From Flavobacteriaceae bacterium UBA4166 (GTDB lineage Bacteria > Bacteroidota > Bacteroidia > Flavobacteriales > Flavobacteriaceae), in contig DFVG01000033.1 in the NCBI GenBank assembly GCA_002379985.1, positions 1-44,544 of the forward strand: a stretch of 44,544 nt of DNA, in the 5' to 3' direction. This document shows, in pieces, positions 16,153 through 24,378 of the stretch. Each line of letters opens with the position of its first letter. The first letter of the stretch is position 1. The notes beneath the pieces are model-generated. The model was not told the DNA's origin, did not search any database, and saw only the letters and a program-made list of their open reading frames with translations. The position numbers were made by a program, and so were the translations under genes.

Positions 16153-16788
16153 CTAATTGAATTGATATCCGGCTGAAAGTTGCAATACATTATTTTTTAC
16201 GTCAGCGTCACCAAAAGAATCAATAGAAGTGAGCCCTAGCACATATCGCGCCGAAAAGAAAATCCCTTGCGGCAGTGTAAAGGTAGCTCCGGCTGCGAAG
16301 CCTACATCTAGTGTATTGATCCCTTCGGAAATGTCAACGGTTTCAGAAAAACTTTCGGTCTCGCCATCAAAGGTGATGGTTTCAGAATATTCTTCTTCCG
16401 CAGAAATTAGGATACTTACTTGCGGTCCTGCTTCCAAACTGAAACTTTCATTAATGTGAAACCTTCCGAGCAATGGAATACTTACATAAGAGAGTCGCGT
16501 GGTAGCTTCCGCAGAAAAACTTTCCCCATCAAAGCTTTCTGATTCCTCAAATTTAGCTCCAATGGCAGAATATAATAACTCGGCTTGAAACCCGAAGGCA
16601 TCGCTAAATTTAAATTCTCCCACACCGCCCAAGTGAAATGACAAACGACTTTTTGAGTCGCCTTCAATATCACCAGAAAGGCTTGCGACGTTTAGACCCG
16701 CTTTGGCTCCAAAGACAAACTCTTGAGCTTGCGCGGCGGTAAGGGAGAATAAGGCTAACACTAAAACTAGAATTAAATGTTTTTTCAT
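16153..16788 (-). CDS. Outer-membrane beta-barrel protein, porin/PorT-like family
   Basis: A 211-residue protein with a signal peptide (MKKHLILVLVLALFSLTAAQAQ) and alternating amphipathic strands typical of Bacteroidota eight-stranded outer-membrane barrels: GAKAGLNVASLSGD at the start, then GFQAELLYSAIGAKF, then SIPLLGRFHINESFSLEAGPQV, then FFSARYVLGLTSID and a closing LQLSAGYQFN that ends in an aromatic residue. No enzyme or ligand-binding motif is seen. It lies 24 bases after the PD40 gene on the same strand, so they are probably cotranscribed. Confidence 0.85.
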   Translation of the reverse strand: MKKHLILVLVLALFSLTAAQAQEFVFGAKAGLNVASLSGDIEGDSKSRLSFHLGGVGEFKFSDAFGFQAELLYSAIGAKFEESESFDGESFSAEATTRLSYVSIPLLGRFHINESFSLEAGPQVSILISAEEEYSETITFDGETESFSETVDISEGINTLDVGFAAGATFTLPQGIFFSARYVLGLTSIDSFGDADVKNNVLQLSAGYQFN

Positions 16789-16812
16789 AATTGAATGGGT
16801 TTTATGGTTGTA

Positions 16813-17805
16813 TTAATTGATTAATAAAGGTTTCAGTCTCCAAATGTCTGCATAGGTCCAACCTTGATTGAAATTCACGATCTCAAAGAGGGGCGAACCG
16901 GCAAGGCCACTGATGTTGGTCTTCCGTTTCTTGGTACCGGCATCACTACTGAAATAGATATATCCGTCATTCCCCCAAAACGGTTGCGTTTCTGTTGTAG
17001 AACCGGTGGTTAATTGCGTCAAATTGGTGCCGTCCATCCGCATGGTATAAATGTGAAAGGTTTCACTGTCTCGGTTCGATACAAAGACAAAACGTGAGCC
17101 GTCGGGAGAGAAGGTCGGACTCAAATGATGAAATTCGCCCGAAGTAATTTGAGTGATCTGATTGTTGGTGAGGTTGTAAAAATAGATCTGCGCATATTCG
17201 CCACTATTCTTTACAAAAGCGATCATTTCTCCGTCAGGATGCCAGACCGGTGAAGCTCCTTCCCCGATGAGCGTGAAGTTCTGTCCATTGGCATTGACGA
17301 TCCCAATAGCCGTTTTTCCTTGAATGGATGTAGACATTAAGATTCGAGATCCATCCGGCGAATAAGAAGCATCATTATCGTATTCTCCATAACCTTTTTG
17401 AGCCACGAAGGTGATCCCTAGGGACTCCGTAGAAGAGATGGCCAGAATAGGTTCTTTTCCTTTGAAGTACGAATACAAGAACTTCTTCGATTCCGGATGC
17501 CAAGAAGGATTCAAACAATGTGCATCGGTAATAGGAGAAAAACCGGGTTTGTTGACATCGCTCTTTAATCGAATGCTCCAGCGTTCGCTTCCACTTTTAC
17601 TGTCATCGCGCGTGGTGTATAAAAGTCGTTGTCCTTCTTTCGACAATTTTGGTGAGAATTCGGGAGCTTCGTCATCCGTAATACGAACGAGTTCTGAAGA
17701 GCTTGCCGTGGCTTGAGGAATTTTGCTATCCTCAACGTTTGAAGCGCCGCAGGAAACTAGAATTCCTGCAAGCACCAAACCTGTGATTTGGTTGAAGAGT
17801 TTCAT
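16813..17805 (-). CDS. PD40/TolB-like beta-propeller lipoprotein
   Basis: A 330-residue lipoprotein (lipobox GILVSC, Cys19) built from WD40-like PD40 repeats: FSPKLSKEGQRLLYTTRDD, PSWHPESKKFLYS, ASYSPDGSRILMST, PVWHPDGEMIAFV, PTFSPDGSRFVFVSNRD, and a final QPFWGNDGYIYFSSDA. This forms a six-bladed propeller like TolB or the propeller of DPP IV peptidases, but no hydrolase domain follows. It probably serves as a protein- or carbohydrate-binding module in the envelope. The downstream neighbour is a beta-barrel. The last 25 residues lie outside the repeats. Confidence 0.85.
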   Translation of the reverse strand: MKLFNQITGLVLAGILVSCGASNVEDSKIPQATASSSELVRITDDEAPEFSPKLSKEGQRLLYTTRDDSKSGSERWSIRLKSDVNKPGFSPITDAHCLNPSWHPESKKFLYSYFKGKEPILAISSTESLGITFVAQKGYGEYDNDASYSPDGSRILMSTSIQGKTAIGIVNANGQNFTLIGEGASPVWHPDGEMIAFVKNSGEYAQIYFYNLTNNQITQITSGEFHHLSPTFSPDGSRFVFVSNRDSETFHIYTMRMDGTNLTQLTTGSTTETQPFWGNDGYIYFSSDAGTKKRKTNISGLAGSPLFEIVNFNQGWTYADIWRLKPLLIN

Positions 17806-17857
17806 AATTGAAATTTAAATTAGTTAGGGTGTAAAACTAATGGGATGACAGGCCTGG

Positions 17858-17880
17858 AAAAATACCCATTGAGGGGTATT
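17858..17880 (-). terminator. Terminator after the response-regulator gene
   Basis: On the minus strand AATACCC, a six-base loop and GGGTATT form a 7-bp stem whose 3' end runs into five T. It lies about 87 bases downstream of the response-regulator stop and would separate that operon from the PD40 gene. Confidence 0.55.
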
Positions 17881-17966
17881 CTTGAGCGAACTATGTAAAA
17901 ACGTGAGTGGTTTAGAGGGACTTTTTTAGTAAAAAGCTGCTATTGGAGCTACAACACTACGGACGA

Positions 17967-18596
17967 TTATTCAAAATTGTACTTCCGTTCCAGCGCATAG
18001 CGGAGAAGTTCTCCTTTTCCGCTAAGTCCTAACTTTCGGATCATGTTCTTTCGGTGCTTTTCTACGGTAGAAACTGCCGTAAAACGAATATCAGCAATTT
18101 CGCTGGTGGTCTTTCCTTGTCCGATCAATTTTAAGATTTCTCGTTCACTTTTAGAGAGCAGCGGCTTTTTTTGGGATTGTTCGGCATCTTGGCGAAGGCT
18201 CGCAATATTTATAGATGCGTCAAAATATTCTTTCCCATCAACTACGGCTCGTATCGCATTTAACACCTCTTCTAAAGGAGAATTTTTCAACAAATATCCC
18301 GAAACTCCGGCGTCAAGCATTTGGGTTACAGCACTGGTTTGATCAAACATTGAAAACGCGATAATGTGTATATGAGGCCATTCTTTTTTGATCAGGCGTG
18401 TTGCGACAATCCCATCAATCTTGGGCATTTTGATATCCATTAAGATCACGTCAGGTGTTTTCTTTCGAATCAAGTCAAGAAGCACTTCGCCATCGGTGGC
18501 ATGGCCAATGAGTGTGATGTCTTCTTCATATTCAAGGAGAAGATGTATTCCGTCTGAAAGAGACTGGTGGTCTTCGGCTATGGCTACAGTGATCAT
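17967..18596 (-). CDS. NarL/FixJ-type response regulator
   Basis: A 209-residue regulator. The receiver domain (1-120) has the acidic pocket AEDH, the phosphoacceptor Asp54 in VILMDIKMPKIDG, and the conserved Lys in GYLLKNSPLEE. The C-terminal LuxR-type DNA-binding domain (about 143-205) reads LSKSEREILKLIGQGKTTSEIA and VSTVEKHRKNMIRKLGLS. Its ATG overlaps the stop of the histidine kinase (ATGA), so the two form a translationally coupled pair. Targets are not evident from the window. Confidence 0.95.
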   Translation of the reverse strand: MITVAIAEDHQSLSDGIHLLLEYEEDITLIGHATDGEVLLDLIRKKTPDVILMDIKMPKIDGIVATRLIKKEWPHIHIIAFSMFDQTSAVTQMLDAGVSGYLLKNSPLEEVLNAIRAVVDGKEYFDASINIASLRQDAEQSQKKPLLSKSEREILKLIGQGKTTSEIADIRFTAVSTVEKHRKNMIRKLGLSGKGELLRYALERKYNFE

Positions 18597-20449
18597 AATG
18601 GTATGTCTATTAAGATGGTGGTTCCTTTGCCTGGTGTGGCATCAATTTCTAATGTTCCTTCCAAGAATTCTACGCGGCGCTCGATAGAAGAGAGTCCCAT
18701 GCCTTCTTTTTGCTGAAATTTAGTGGCGTTGAACCCTTTCCCATTATCTTCTACGATGATGTTCAAACTGTTTTCGTGTTGGGTGATCGCAATGGTCGCT
18801 TCGGAAGCATTTGCGTGCTTGATAATGTTAGTGACCAGCTCTTGAATCATTCTGAAAATTGAAATTTCTAAGGAAGGTTCTAGTCGTTCCGTAAGGCCGA
18901 AATCCTGCACTTCCACCTGAAGAGATTGCTGAAGCGAAGCATTTCGTGCCAGCTTTTCTACCGCCGGAAGCAGCCCTTCCTTCGCGATCACTCCGCTGTG
19001 CTTTACATGAGCCATTGAGCGAACTTCGTTATAGGCTTCGTCTAAAAGCGATCCTGTTTTCTGAAACATAGTTTCTAAGGTAGCCAACTTGTCTTTGTTT
19101 TTTTTGAGGTGATCAAATTGAAGTTTTGCTGCAGACAGGGTGGCACCTACGCTGTCGTGAAGATCTGCCGCCAGCCGTTGCCGTTCTTTTTCTTGTCCTG
19201 CGATCATGGCGTCAATAGCGTTTAGCTCTTGTTCTTTTAAGATCTTTTCTTTCTTCTGAATTTCTATTTCTCTTTCCTGTTCGGCGATGCGTTGTTTCTT
19301 TTTTGAGTTTTTATACAGCAATACGGAGAGTAGCAACACGGCTGCGAGTCCGCCTCCCAATCCAATCGCAATGTTTCTATTTCGAGTGCGTTTTTCTTGT
19401 TCCAGTAGCAGTTGTTTTTCTTTTTCGGCGGTTCGCAGATCGATCTCCATTTTTGAATTCTGCAGGGTGTTTTCTCGTAGATCTAACTTGAATTGATTTT
19501 GAACGGCATACTCGTACTGTCGATACGCCAATTCGTAATTCTGAAGTTCTGCATTGTTCTTTGCCAAAAGCTTGTTGATATAAATCTGACTTTTCAACGT
19601 ATCGGCATTATCTACAAAATTTTTCATACCGTGTGCCCATTCCAGACTTTTTGTAAAGTTTGCGTTGGCGTATTCAATTTCAGACAACCGGTAGTGGGAG
19701 CGAAAACAGAGGTATTTCAGAAAATTATAGTTGCCGCATAGGGTAAGACATTGTTTGTGAAGTGCGATTGCTTTTTCTAAATCGCCGTTGAGCTCTTGTT
19801 GAAAGGCCTGCATAGAGAGGGCAATAGCGTATATGGGATGTTCTTGGGGGAGGTGCGTATCCACGAGTTGGGTTAAGGTGTCGATATAATTCTTGCCATC
19901 TCGATTATTTGGCTCAATAGATTGATAATTAAAATATAGGGTAAACACCTGATGCCATATCTCTTCAATGGGATCTTCAGCCAGTGAACCAAATTCATCC
20001 AAATAGTTTTGATGTAGCGAATTGGTTTGCGCGTATTCAAATCGGTAAAACTCTAAGATAGCGTATAACGACAGTTTTAGGTAGGGCGTATTGTCTTGTT
20101 GTTTTGACAAGGTATACGCATTCATAAAATGCGGCAACACATCTAACATGTTTTTTGTTTGATACAGGTTTATGTATCCTTTCGACAAACTTGCTAAGAT
20201 ATTCTGGGCTTCCTCCCTTTCGGGTGTTGAAAAAAAAGAGTACGAAGTGGGTATTTGCCCATAGTCTTGTAAAATGGTAGCGAGTAATGTGGAGTAATGT
20301 TGTGTTTCATGATTGTCAAAATATATGTTTTTTGCTTTTTCATAATCCATATGGAAAATGGCTTCAACATAAGAAGATGGGGATGCCACGCTTTGCGTCA
20401 GCATCCCCATGAAACAGAATATCGCTATAGAAACTATATATTTTGGCAT
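18593..20449 (-). CDS. TPR-type sensor histidine kinase (HisKA_3)
   Basis: A 618-residue membrane kinase. It has a signal peptide (MPKYIVSIAIFCFMGMLTQSVA), a periplasmic, helical TPR-like region (about 25-345, with ALSMQAFQQELNGDLEKAIALHKQCL and similar repeats), one membrane helix (about 353-376, IAIGLGGGLAAVLLLSVLLY), and a coiled coil. The HisKA_3 dimerisation helix carries His431 in AADLHDSVGATLSAAK, and the ATPase domain (about 525-618) has the N-box-like LVTNIIKHA, DNGKGF, and GMGLSSIERRVEFLEG. The signal sensed by the TPR region is unknown. It follows the gene ending at 20471 by 21 bases with no visible promoter between, so the three minus-strand genes are probably one transcript. Confidence 0.93.
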   Translation of the reverse strand: MPKYIVSIAIFCFMGMLTQSVASPSSYVEAIFHMDYEKAKNIYFDNHETQHYSTLLATILQDYGQIPTSYSFFSTPEREEAQNILASLSKGYINLYQTKNMLDVLPHFMNAYTLSKQQDNTPYLKLSLYAILEFYRFEYAQTNSLHQNYLDEFGSLAEDPIEEIWHQVFTLYFNYQSIEPNNRDGKNYIDTLTQLVDTHLPQEHPIYAIALSMQAFQQELNGDLEKAIALHKQCLTLCGNYNFLKYLCFRSHYRLSEIEYANANFTKSLEWAHGMKNFVDNADTLKSQIYINKLLAKNNAELQNYELAYRQYEYAVQNQFKLDLRENTLQNSKMEIDLRTAEKEKQLLLEQEKRTRNRNIAIGLGGGLAAVLLLSVLLYKNSKKKQRIAEQEREIEIQKKEKILKEQELNAIDAMIAGQEKERQRLAADLHDSVGATLSAAKLQFDHLKKNKDKLATLETMFQKTGSLLDEAYNEVRSMAHVKHSGVIAKEGLLPAVEKLARNASLQQSLQVEVQDFGLTERLEPSLEISIFRMIQELVTNIIKHANASEATIAITQHENSLNIIVEDNGKGFNATKFQQKEGMGLSSIERRVEFLEGTLEIDATPGKGTTILIDIPL

Positions 20450-20470
20450 GAATGCTTTGTAGCTACCTGA

Positions 20471-21070
20471 TTAGCGGTGAATAAGCTGGTATCCCTTTGG
20501 GCACAATCCGCCGGGGTCTTTTCCACCGTCCTCATCGGTACTTACATTCGTATTTACTTTAGCATTTTGACGACGGTATCCCTCAAATTTAGAAAGATCC
20601 TTATCAATGGCATTGTTATATCCATCGCGCCATTTAAATTCTTCGTCGAAAATGAAGTGGTTAGGGTCCATTTCTATTAAGGTGCGTGAGACTTCAAGGT
20701 AGTGCGTGCCGCTTTCTTCAGGTAATGGAATATTACATGTTTGTTCCATATTCTTTTCTTCGGAAAACGCCTTCACTTTGATTCCTATTTGCAGACAGTC
20801 TAGGGTTACTTCTTTATTGTTCTTCATCAAGTCTTGTACTTCTACCGACTTAAAACTGTCAGCAATAACAAAATCAGTCAAATTTAAATTAAGGACGCCC
20901 TTGTAATTGATGAGCTTAAGCTTTACAGCTTTTAAAGTATTGTTTGATACCGTGAATTTTCCGTAAACCGAAAAGAAGGTACCGTATAACTGCGAGCTAT
21001 ATACCAATTGATAACGATCGTTGTTTTGTTCATTTAGGAATACGTTTGAGGAGAAATATAAATGTCCCAT
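20471..21070 (-). CDS. Protein of unknown function divergent from caspase gene
   Basis: A 199-residue protein with no signal peptide or membrane segment, so probably cytoplasmic. The first 130 residues alternate short beta-like stretches (FFSVYGKFTVSNNTLKAVKL, then LNLTDFVIADSF); the last 70 are polar and end in a Gly/Asp-rich tail with a single late Cys (DEDGGKDPGGLCPKGY, then QLIHR). I do not recognise a family. It is transcribed away from the caspase gene across a 104-base intergenic region and sits just ahead of the histidine kinase gene. A weak -7 element TATCATTG (21101-21094) precedes it. Whether it belongs functionally with the caspase or the two-component pair is open. Confidence 0.65.
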   Translation of the reverse strand: MGHLYFSSNVFLNEQNNDRYQLVYSSQLYGTFFSVYGKFTVSNNTLKAVKLKLINYKGVLNLNLTDFVIADSFKSVEVQDLMKNNKEVTLDCLQIGIKVKAFSEEKNMEQTCNIPLPEESGTHYLEVSRTLIEMDPNHFIFDEEFKWRDGYNNAIDKDLSKFEGYRRQNAKVNTNVSTDEDGGKDPGGLCPKGYQLIHR

Positions 21071-21174
21071 GTCTGAAAGAATTAGTTAGTTTTCAATGAT
21101 ACCTTAAAAGTATTAATTTAAAAATACCTGTTACCGGGTAAAAGTAAAAGATTCAAAATTCCTACATTCGATGT

Positions 21175-22002
21175 ATGAAGTATCACGCCTTATTATTATC
21201 AGCTTCAGGCCCCAATAATGCTAAATTTTCTAAGTTGTATGGAACTTGCAATGATGCACAAGCCTTGAAAGTATTACTCCCTCAGAAGTTTCCGAACATC
21301 CATATAAAAGAAGGTCATGATTTAGAGGAAGGTCAGGCAAAAGATAAAATAAAAGACTTCTTACAAGAACTTCAGGATAATGATCGGGCGCTACTCTATT
21401 TTTCGGGACATGGGGATTTTGCCCAAAACCCTGATGCCGTCCGTCCTCATGACCACCGTGAATGCTTGATCTTTAATAAGGGAAATATTTTTGATACTGA
21501 ATTGCATGATATGTTCAAAGAGCATCTAGCACATAAAGAGAACGTTCGTGTCTATTTTATGGCTGATTGTTGTTTTGCAGGCGGTTTTAATGAAGGGTAC
21601 GGTCCAGAATTTAAAGACGGAAAGCGCTATACATTCACCTTAAAAGGTAGAAATATGGGGTATCGAGAGCAGCTGCTTACGAGCCTTAAACGAACTTTAA
21701 AATTTCAAAAGGTCATTCCCATGAACTTCTCTGATCTTGAAAATATCGTTTATCTTAGTGCCACAGCAAGACGGCGAAAAGCATTTGAAAGTCCTTTTTT
21801 TTCGGAAGATAACGTTACCATCCGCGGCAATTTCACGATACTCTTTGAAAAAGTGTTCACGGAGCAACCCAACGATAGCTTAGATGATATTTTTCAAAAA
21901 ATAAAAAAAGAAATACAAGCGAGTGGTTTAGAACATAAAAAGAAACAACAAATTCCGGAAATCAATCCGCTAGCATCTTCTGCATTTCGATTGTTAGAAT
22001 GA
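21175..22002 (+). CDS. Caspase-like cysteine peptidase (C14 family)
   Basis: A 275-residue cytoplasmic protein with the caspase p20 fold: ALLLSASGPNNAKFSKLYGTCNDAQAL at the N-terminus, the catalytic His79 in LLYFSGHGDF, and the catalytic Cys133 in VYFMADCCFAGGF, corresponding to the DSCHSG motif of metacaspases. The p10-like remainder contains YLSATARRRKAFESPFF and a C-terminal helix. No prodomain or repeat domain is fused. Bacterial caspases of this type usually cut after Arg or Lys and occur in signalling or cell-death modules. Here the only close neighbour is the divergent unknown gene. A near -7 element TACATTCG ends four bases before the ATG, so the mRNA may be leaderless. A perfect 11-base palindrome, TTACC-G-GGTAA (21131-21141), lies upstream. 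Confidence 0.85.
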   Translation: MKYHALLLSASGPNNAKFSKLYGTCNDAQALKVLLPQKFPNIHIKEGHDLEEGQAKDKIKDFLQELQDNDRALLYFSGHGDFAQNPDAVRPHDHRECLIFNKGNIFDTELHDMFKEHLAHKENVRVYFMADCCFAGGFNEGYGPEFKDGKRYTFTLKGRNMGYREQLLTSLKRTLKFQKVIPMNFSDLENIVYLSATARRRKAFESPFFSEDNVTIRGNFTILFEKVFTEQPNDSLDDIFQKIKKEIQASGLEHKKKQQIPEINPLASSAFRLLE

Positions 22003-22045
22003 GAACGATCTTTTAATAAGTAAGGGGCATTGTTATCAGAGAACG

Positions 22046-22234
22046 CTACTCTTTCAGCTGCCATTTTATAAAAAGAAGAAGTCCGACGAACACCAGAAAT
22101 CCAATCAAGATCCAAAAACTGTTCTTGTAATGTTTTTTGTGCAGGCCTTTGTCTTTTCGGTAGCTGAAGATCATAATAATTACAAAGGCAATCACAAAAC
22201 AGATCGCAAAAATAAGCTGTCCGGTACTGATCAT
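22046..22234 (-). CDS. Small conserved-looking membrane protein
   Basis: A 62-residue protein with two membrane helices (about 5-23 and 41-58) separated by a short very basic loop (YRKDKGLHKKHYKN). Proteins of this size and pattern are common in Flavobacteriaceae, and I consider it real, but no function is known to me. It is divergent from the MazG-like gene across 46 bases, which holds an inverted TTGTA/TACAA pair, and its 3' end faces the caspase gene with a 43-base gap. Confidence 0.65.
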   Translation of the reverse strand: MISTGQLIFAICFVIAFVIIMIFSYRKDKGLHKKHYKNSFWILIGFLVFVGLLLFIKWQLKE

Positions 22235-22280
22235 TTTTTGTAGCTTTAACCTTGTAAAAATACAACCTTAAATTAACTCT

Positions 22281-22667
22281 ATGAAGCATAAGATCGCCTC
22301 CGTACGGAAATTTCACGAAGCCTTTGGATTGGGAGTCAAAGAAACCCCTCAAGCAGACTTGGGGAAAGAGAAAAACCTCCTTCGCTATAAACTCATGCGA
22401 GAAGAAAATGAAGAATATCTTGAGGCTGCCAATGACAACGATCTAGTGGAAGTAGCCGATGCGCTCGGGGACATGCTTTATATTCTCTGCGGAACCATCA
22501 TCGAGCACGGAATGCAGTATAAGATCGAAGAAGTATTTGAGGAGATTCAACGTAGCAATATGAGCAAGCTAGGAGCCGATGGGCAACCCATCTACAGAGA
22601 AGACGGGAAGGTCTTAAAAGGCCCTAATTATTTTAAACCTGATATTGATACGATTCTGAAAAAGTAA
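22281..22667 (+). CDS. MazG-like nucleotide pyrophosphohydrolase
   Basis: A 128-residue all-alpha NTP pyrophosphohydrolase-like protein. The magnesium-binding pattern is complete: EENEEYLE in helix 2 followed by VEVADALGDMLYIL in helix 3 (E-x-x-E then E-x-x-D). The C-terminal part (SNMSKLGADGQPIYREDGKVLKGPNYFKPD) matches the phage-type and bacterial MazG-like family that acts on nucleoside triphosphates, probably for pool cleaning. The exact substrate is unknown. It is convergent with ilvE, with a 7-base gap and no terminator hairpin between them. Confidence 0.82.
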   Translation: MKHKIASVRKFHEAFGLGVKETPQADLGKEKNLLRYKLMREENEEYLEAANDNDLVEVADALGDMLYILCGTIIEHGMQYKIEEVFEEIQRSNMSKLGADGQPIYREDGKVLKGPNYFKPDIDTILKK

Positions 22668-22674
22668 TCGAACG

Positions 22675-23745
22675 TTAGTCTAAAGAATACCGCCATCCAA
22701 ACGGATCTTCTGCACGATTTTGTTGGATGTCCATCAACTCTTTCTTAAAACGAGTCGCAAACCCATTTTCCAAGTCGGGTAGAGGATACTCTTGTTTTTT
22801 ATAACTGAATGCACTCACCGGGCTGATCACGGCTGCCGTTCCGGCACCGAAGATCTCTTTTAGAGTTCCTGCTTCTGCGGCGGCCACGATCTCTTCCACA
22901 GAAATACGCCGTACCTGAATATCAATACCTGCCTTTTCCGCCAAGGCGATCACACTTTTACGAGTCACCCCGTCTAAGATACGATCGTTCGTTGGAGCTG
23001 TCAATAGGGTGTCACCCACTCTAAAAAACACATTCATGGTCCCTGCTTCCTCCAAGTATTTATGTTCGTTGGCATCGGTCCAAACCACTTGCTGAAATCC
23101 TTGCTCTTTCGCTAAATTGGTAGGGTAGAATTGCGCTCCGTAATTTCCGGCGGCTTTAACGTAACCAACACCACCATCGGCAGCGCGACTAAACGATTCT
23201 GCAAAGACTACTTTTACCTTTCCGGTGTAATAGGCCTGTGCAGGAGACATGATGATCATGAACTTATACTGATTAGAAGGGGAAGCCGACACGCCCGCTT
23301 CGGTAGCCATCGCAAAAGGACGTAAATACAAAGAGTTACCCACACCCGGCTTGATCCAGTCTTTGTCTAGATGTAATAAGGTGTGTAACGCTTCAAAGAA
23401 ATATTCACGCGGAAATTCCGGGATGGCCATTCGTTTTGAAGAACGGTTGATACGGTTAAAATTTTCTTCAGGACGAAAAAGAAACGTGTTTCCGTTCTCA
23501 TCCTTATAGGCCTTCATGCCTTCAAAAACCGCCTGTCCATAATGAAATACTTTGGTAGCGGGAGACAACGTCAACGGTCCAAAAGGTTTTACACTTGGAT
23601 TTCTCCAGGCACCGTCCACATAGTCACATTCAAACATATGATCGGTGTAATTTTTTCCGAAGACCAAAGCATCAAAATCGATTTCATTGATTTTTGAAGA
23701 AGTCGCTTTAGTTACGGAAATATGTTGCTGGGAAATCTCACTCAT
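22675..23745 (-). CDS. ilvE: Branched-chain amino acid aminotransferase
   Basis: A 356-residue PLP enzyme (fold type IV, BCAT type II like the mitochondrial form) catalysing the last step of valine, leucine and isoleucine synthesis and the first step of their breakdown. Marks: GQAVFEGMKAY at about 70, RPEENFNRINRSSKRM at 91-106, LYLRPFAMATE at 139, the PLP-binding Lys197 in GGVGYVKAAGNYGAQ, then EAGTMNVFF and GVTRKSVIALAE. The length is normal. The catabolic role could feed isobutyryl-CoA to the mutase at 1088, but that link is inference. Confidence 0.95.
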   Translation of the reverse strand: MSEISQQHISVTKATSSKINEIDFDALVFGKNYTDHMFECDYVDGAWRNPSVKPFGPLTLSPATKVFHYGQAVFEGMKAYKDENGNTFLFRPEENFNRINRSSKRMAIPEFPREYFFEALHTLLHLDKDWIKPGVGNSLYLRPFAMATEAGVSASPSNQYKFMIIMSPAQAYYTGKVKVVFAESFSRAADGGVGYVKAAGNYGAQFYPTNLAKEQGFQQVVWTDANEHKYLEEAGTMNVFFRVGDTLLTAPTNDRILDGVTRKSVIALAEKAGIDIQVRRISVEEIVAAAEAGTLKEIFGAGTAAVISPVSAFSYKKQEYPLPDLENGFATRFKKELMDIQQNRAEDPFGWRYSLD

Positions 23746-23848
23746 GATCGGTCGTTTAAGGCTGTAAAATTAAGTAAAAAAATGACCACTAAAAATCAAA
23801 TTTTTTGGTAAAATTGCAGTATCTTATAAGGAAACTAAAAAGTGAACT

Positions 23849-24373
23849 ATGATACGCATCTTACCTATATTTTTAGCGATAACCATTAGCTTGATTAGCT
23901 GCAAGGACAATGCAACCACTTCCGAAACAGATTCTGAAGAAACGCCTATGGAAATAGCCACGATAGACTATGAGTCTTTTGGGGCGCAAATTTCTGAAGA
24001 ACAAGCGATGACGCAAGAAGAAATGGCCGCAAAATTCAAAGATATGAAGCCTGGTGATACGGTTGCGGTAAAGTTCAAGGCGAAGGTAAATTCAGTATGT
24101 CAAAATAAAGGTTGTTGGATGCGTTTGAATACCGGTGACGAGGAAACGCTAGTAAAATTTAAAGATTACGGTTTCTTTATGCCGAAAGACATTGCCGGTG
24201 ATGAGGTGATCGTTAACGGTCGTGCATTCGTAGATGAAATGAGCGTTGAAGATCAGCAACACTTTGCTGAAGATGCCGGAAAATCTCCTGAAGAAATAGC
24301 CGCTATTACAGAGCCTAAACGTACCCTTTCGGTAATCTCTGACGGCGTACTGTTAGTCGTAGCCGAAGAATAA
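23849..24373 (+). CDS. DUF4920 lipoprotein
   Basis: A 174-residue lipoprotein (MIRILPIFLAITISLISC, Cys18) with a Ser/Glu-rich linker and a DUF4920-type domain from about 45: DYESFGAQISEEQAMTQEEM, then VKFKAKVNSVCQNKGCWMRL with the conserved Cys pair, then VKFKDYGFFMPKDIAG and VIVNGRAFV. The OB-like fold with C-x4-C suggests metal or redox chemistry, but the family has no proven function. It lies 5 bases ahead of mnmD. Confidence 0.85.
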   Translation: MIRILPIFLAITISLISCKDNATTSETDSEETPMEIATIDYESFGAQISEEQAMTQEEMAAKFKDMKPGDTVAVKFKAKVNSVCQNKGCWMRLNTGDEETLVKFKDYGFFMPKDIAGDEVIVNGRAFVDEMSVEDQQHFAEDAGKSPEEIAAITEPKRTLSVISDGVLLVVAEE

Positions 24374-24378
24374 TAGCT

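Noticed and set aside
20471..21070. Bacterial gasdermin next to the caspase
   Set aside because: Gasdermins are usually longer, have a palmitoylated Cys near the N-terminus and a characteristic pore domain. This 199-residue protein has no N-terminal Cys and no similarity I can see.
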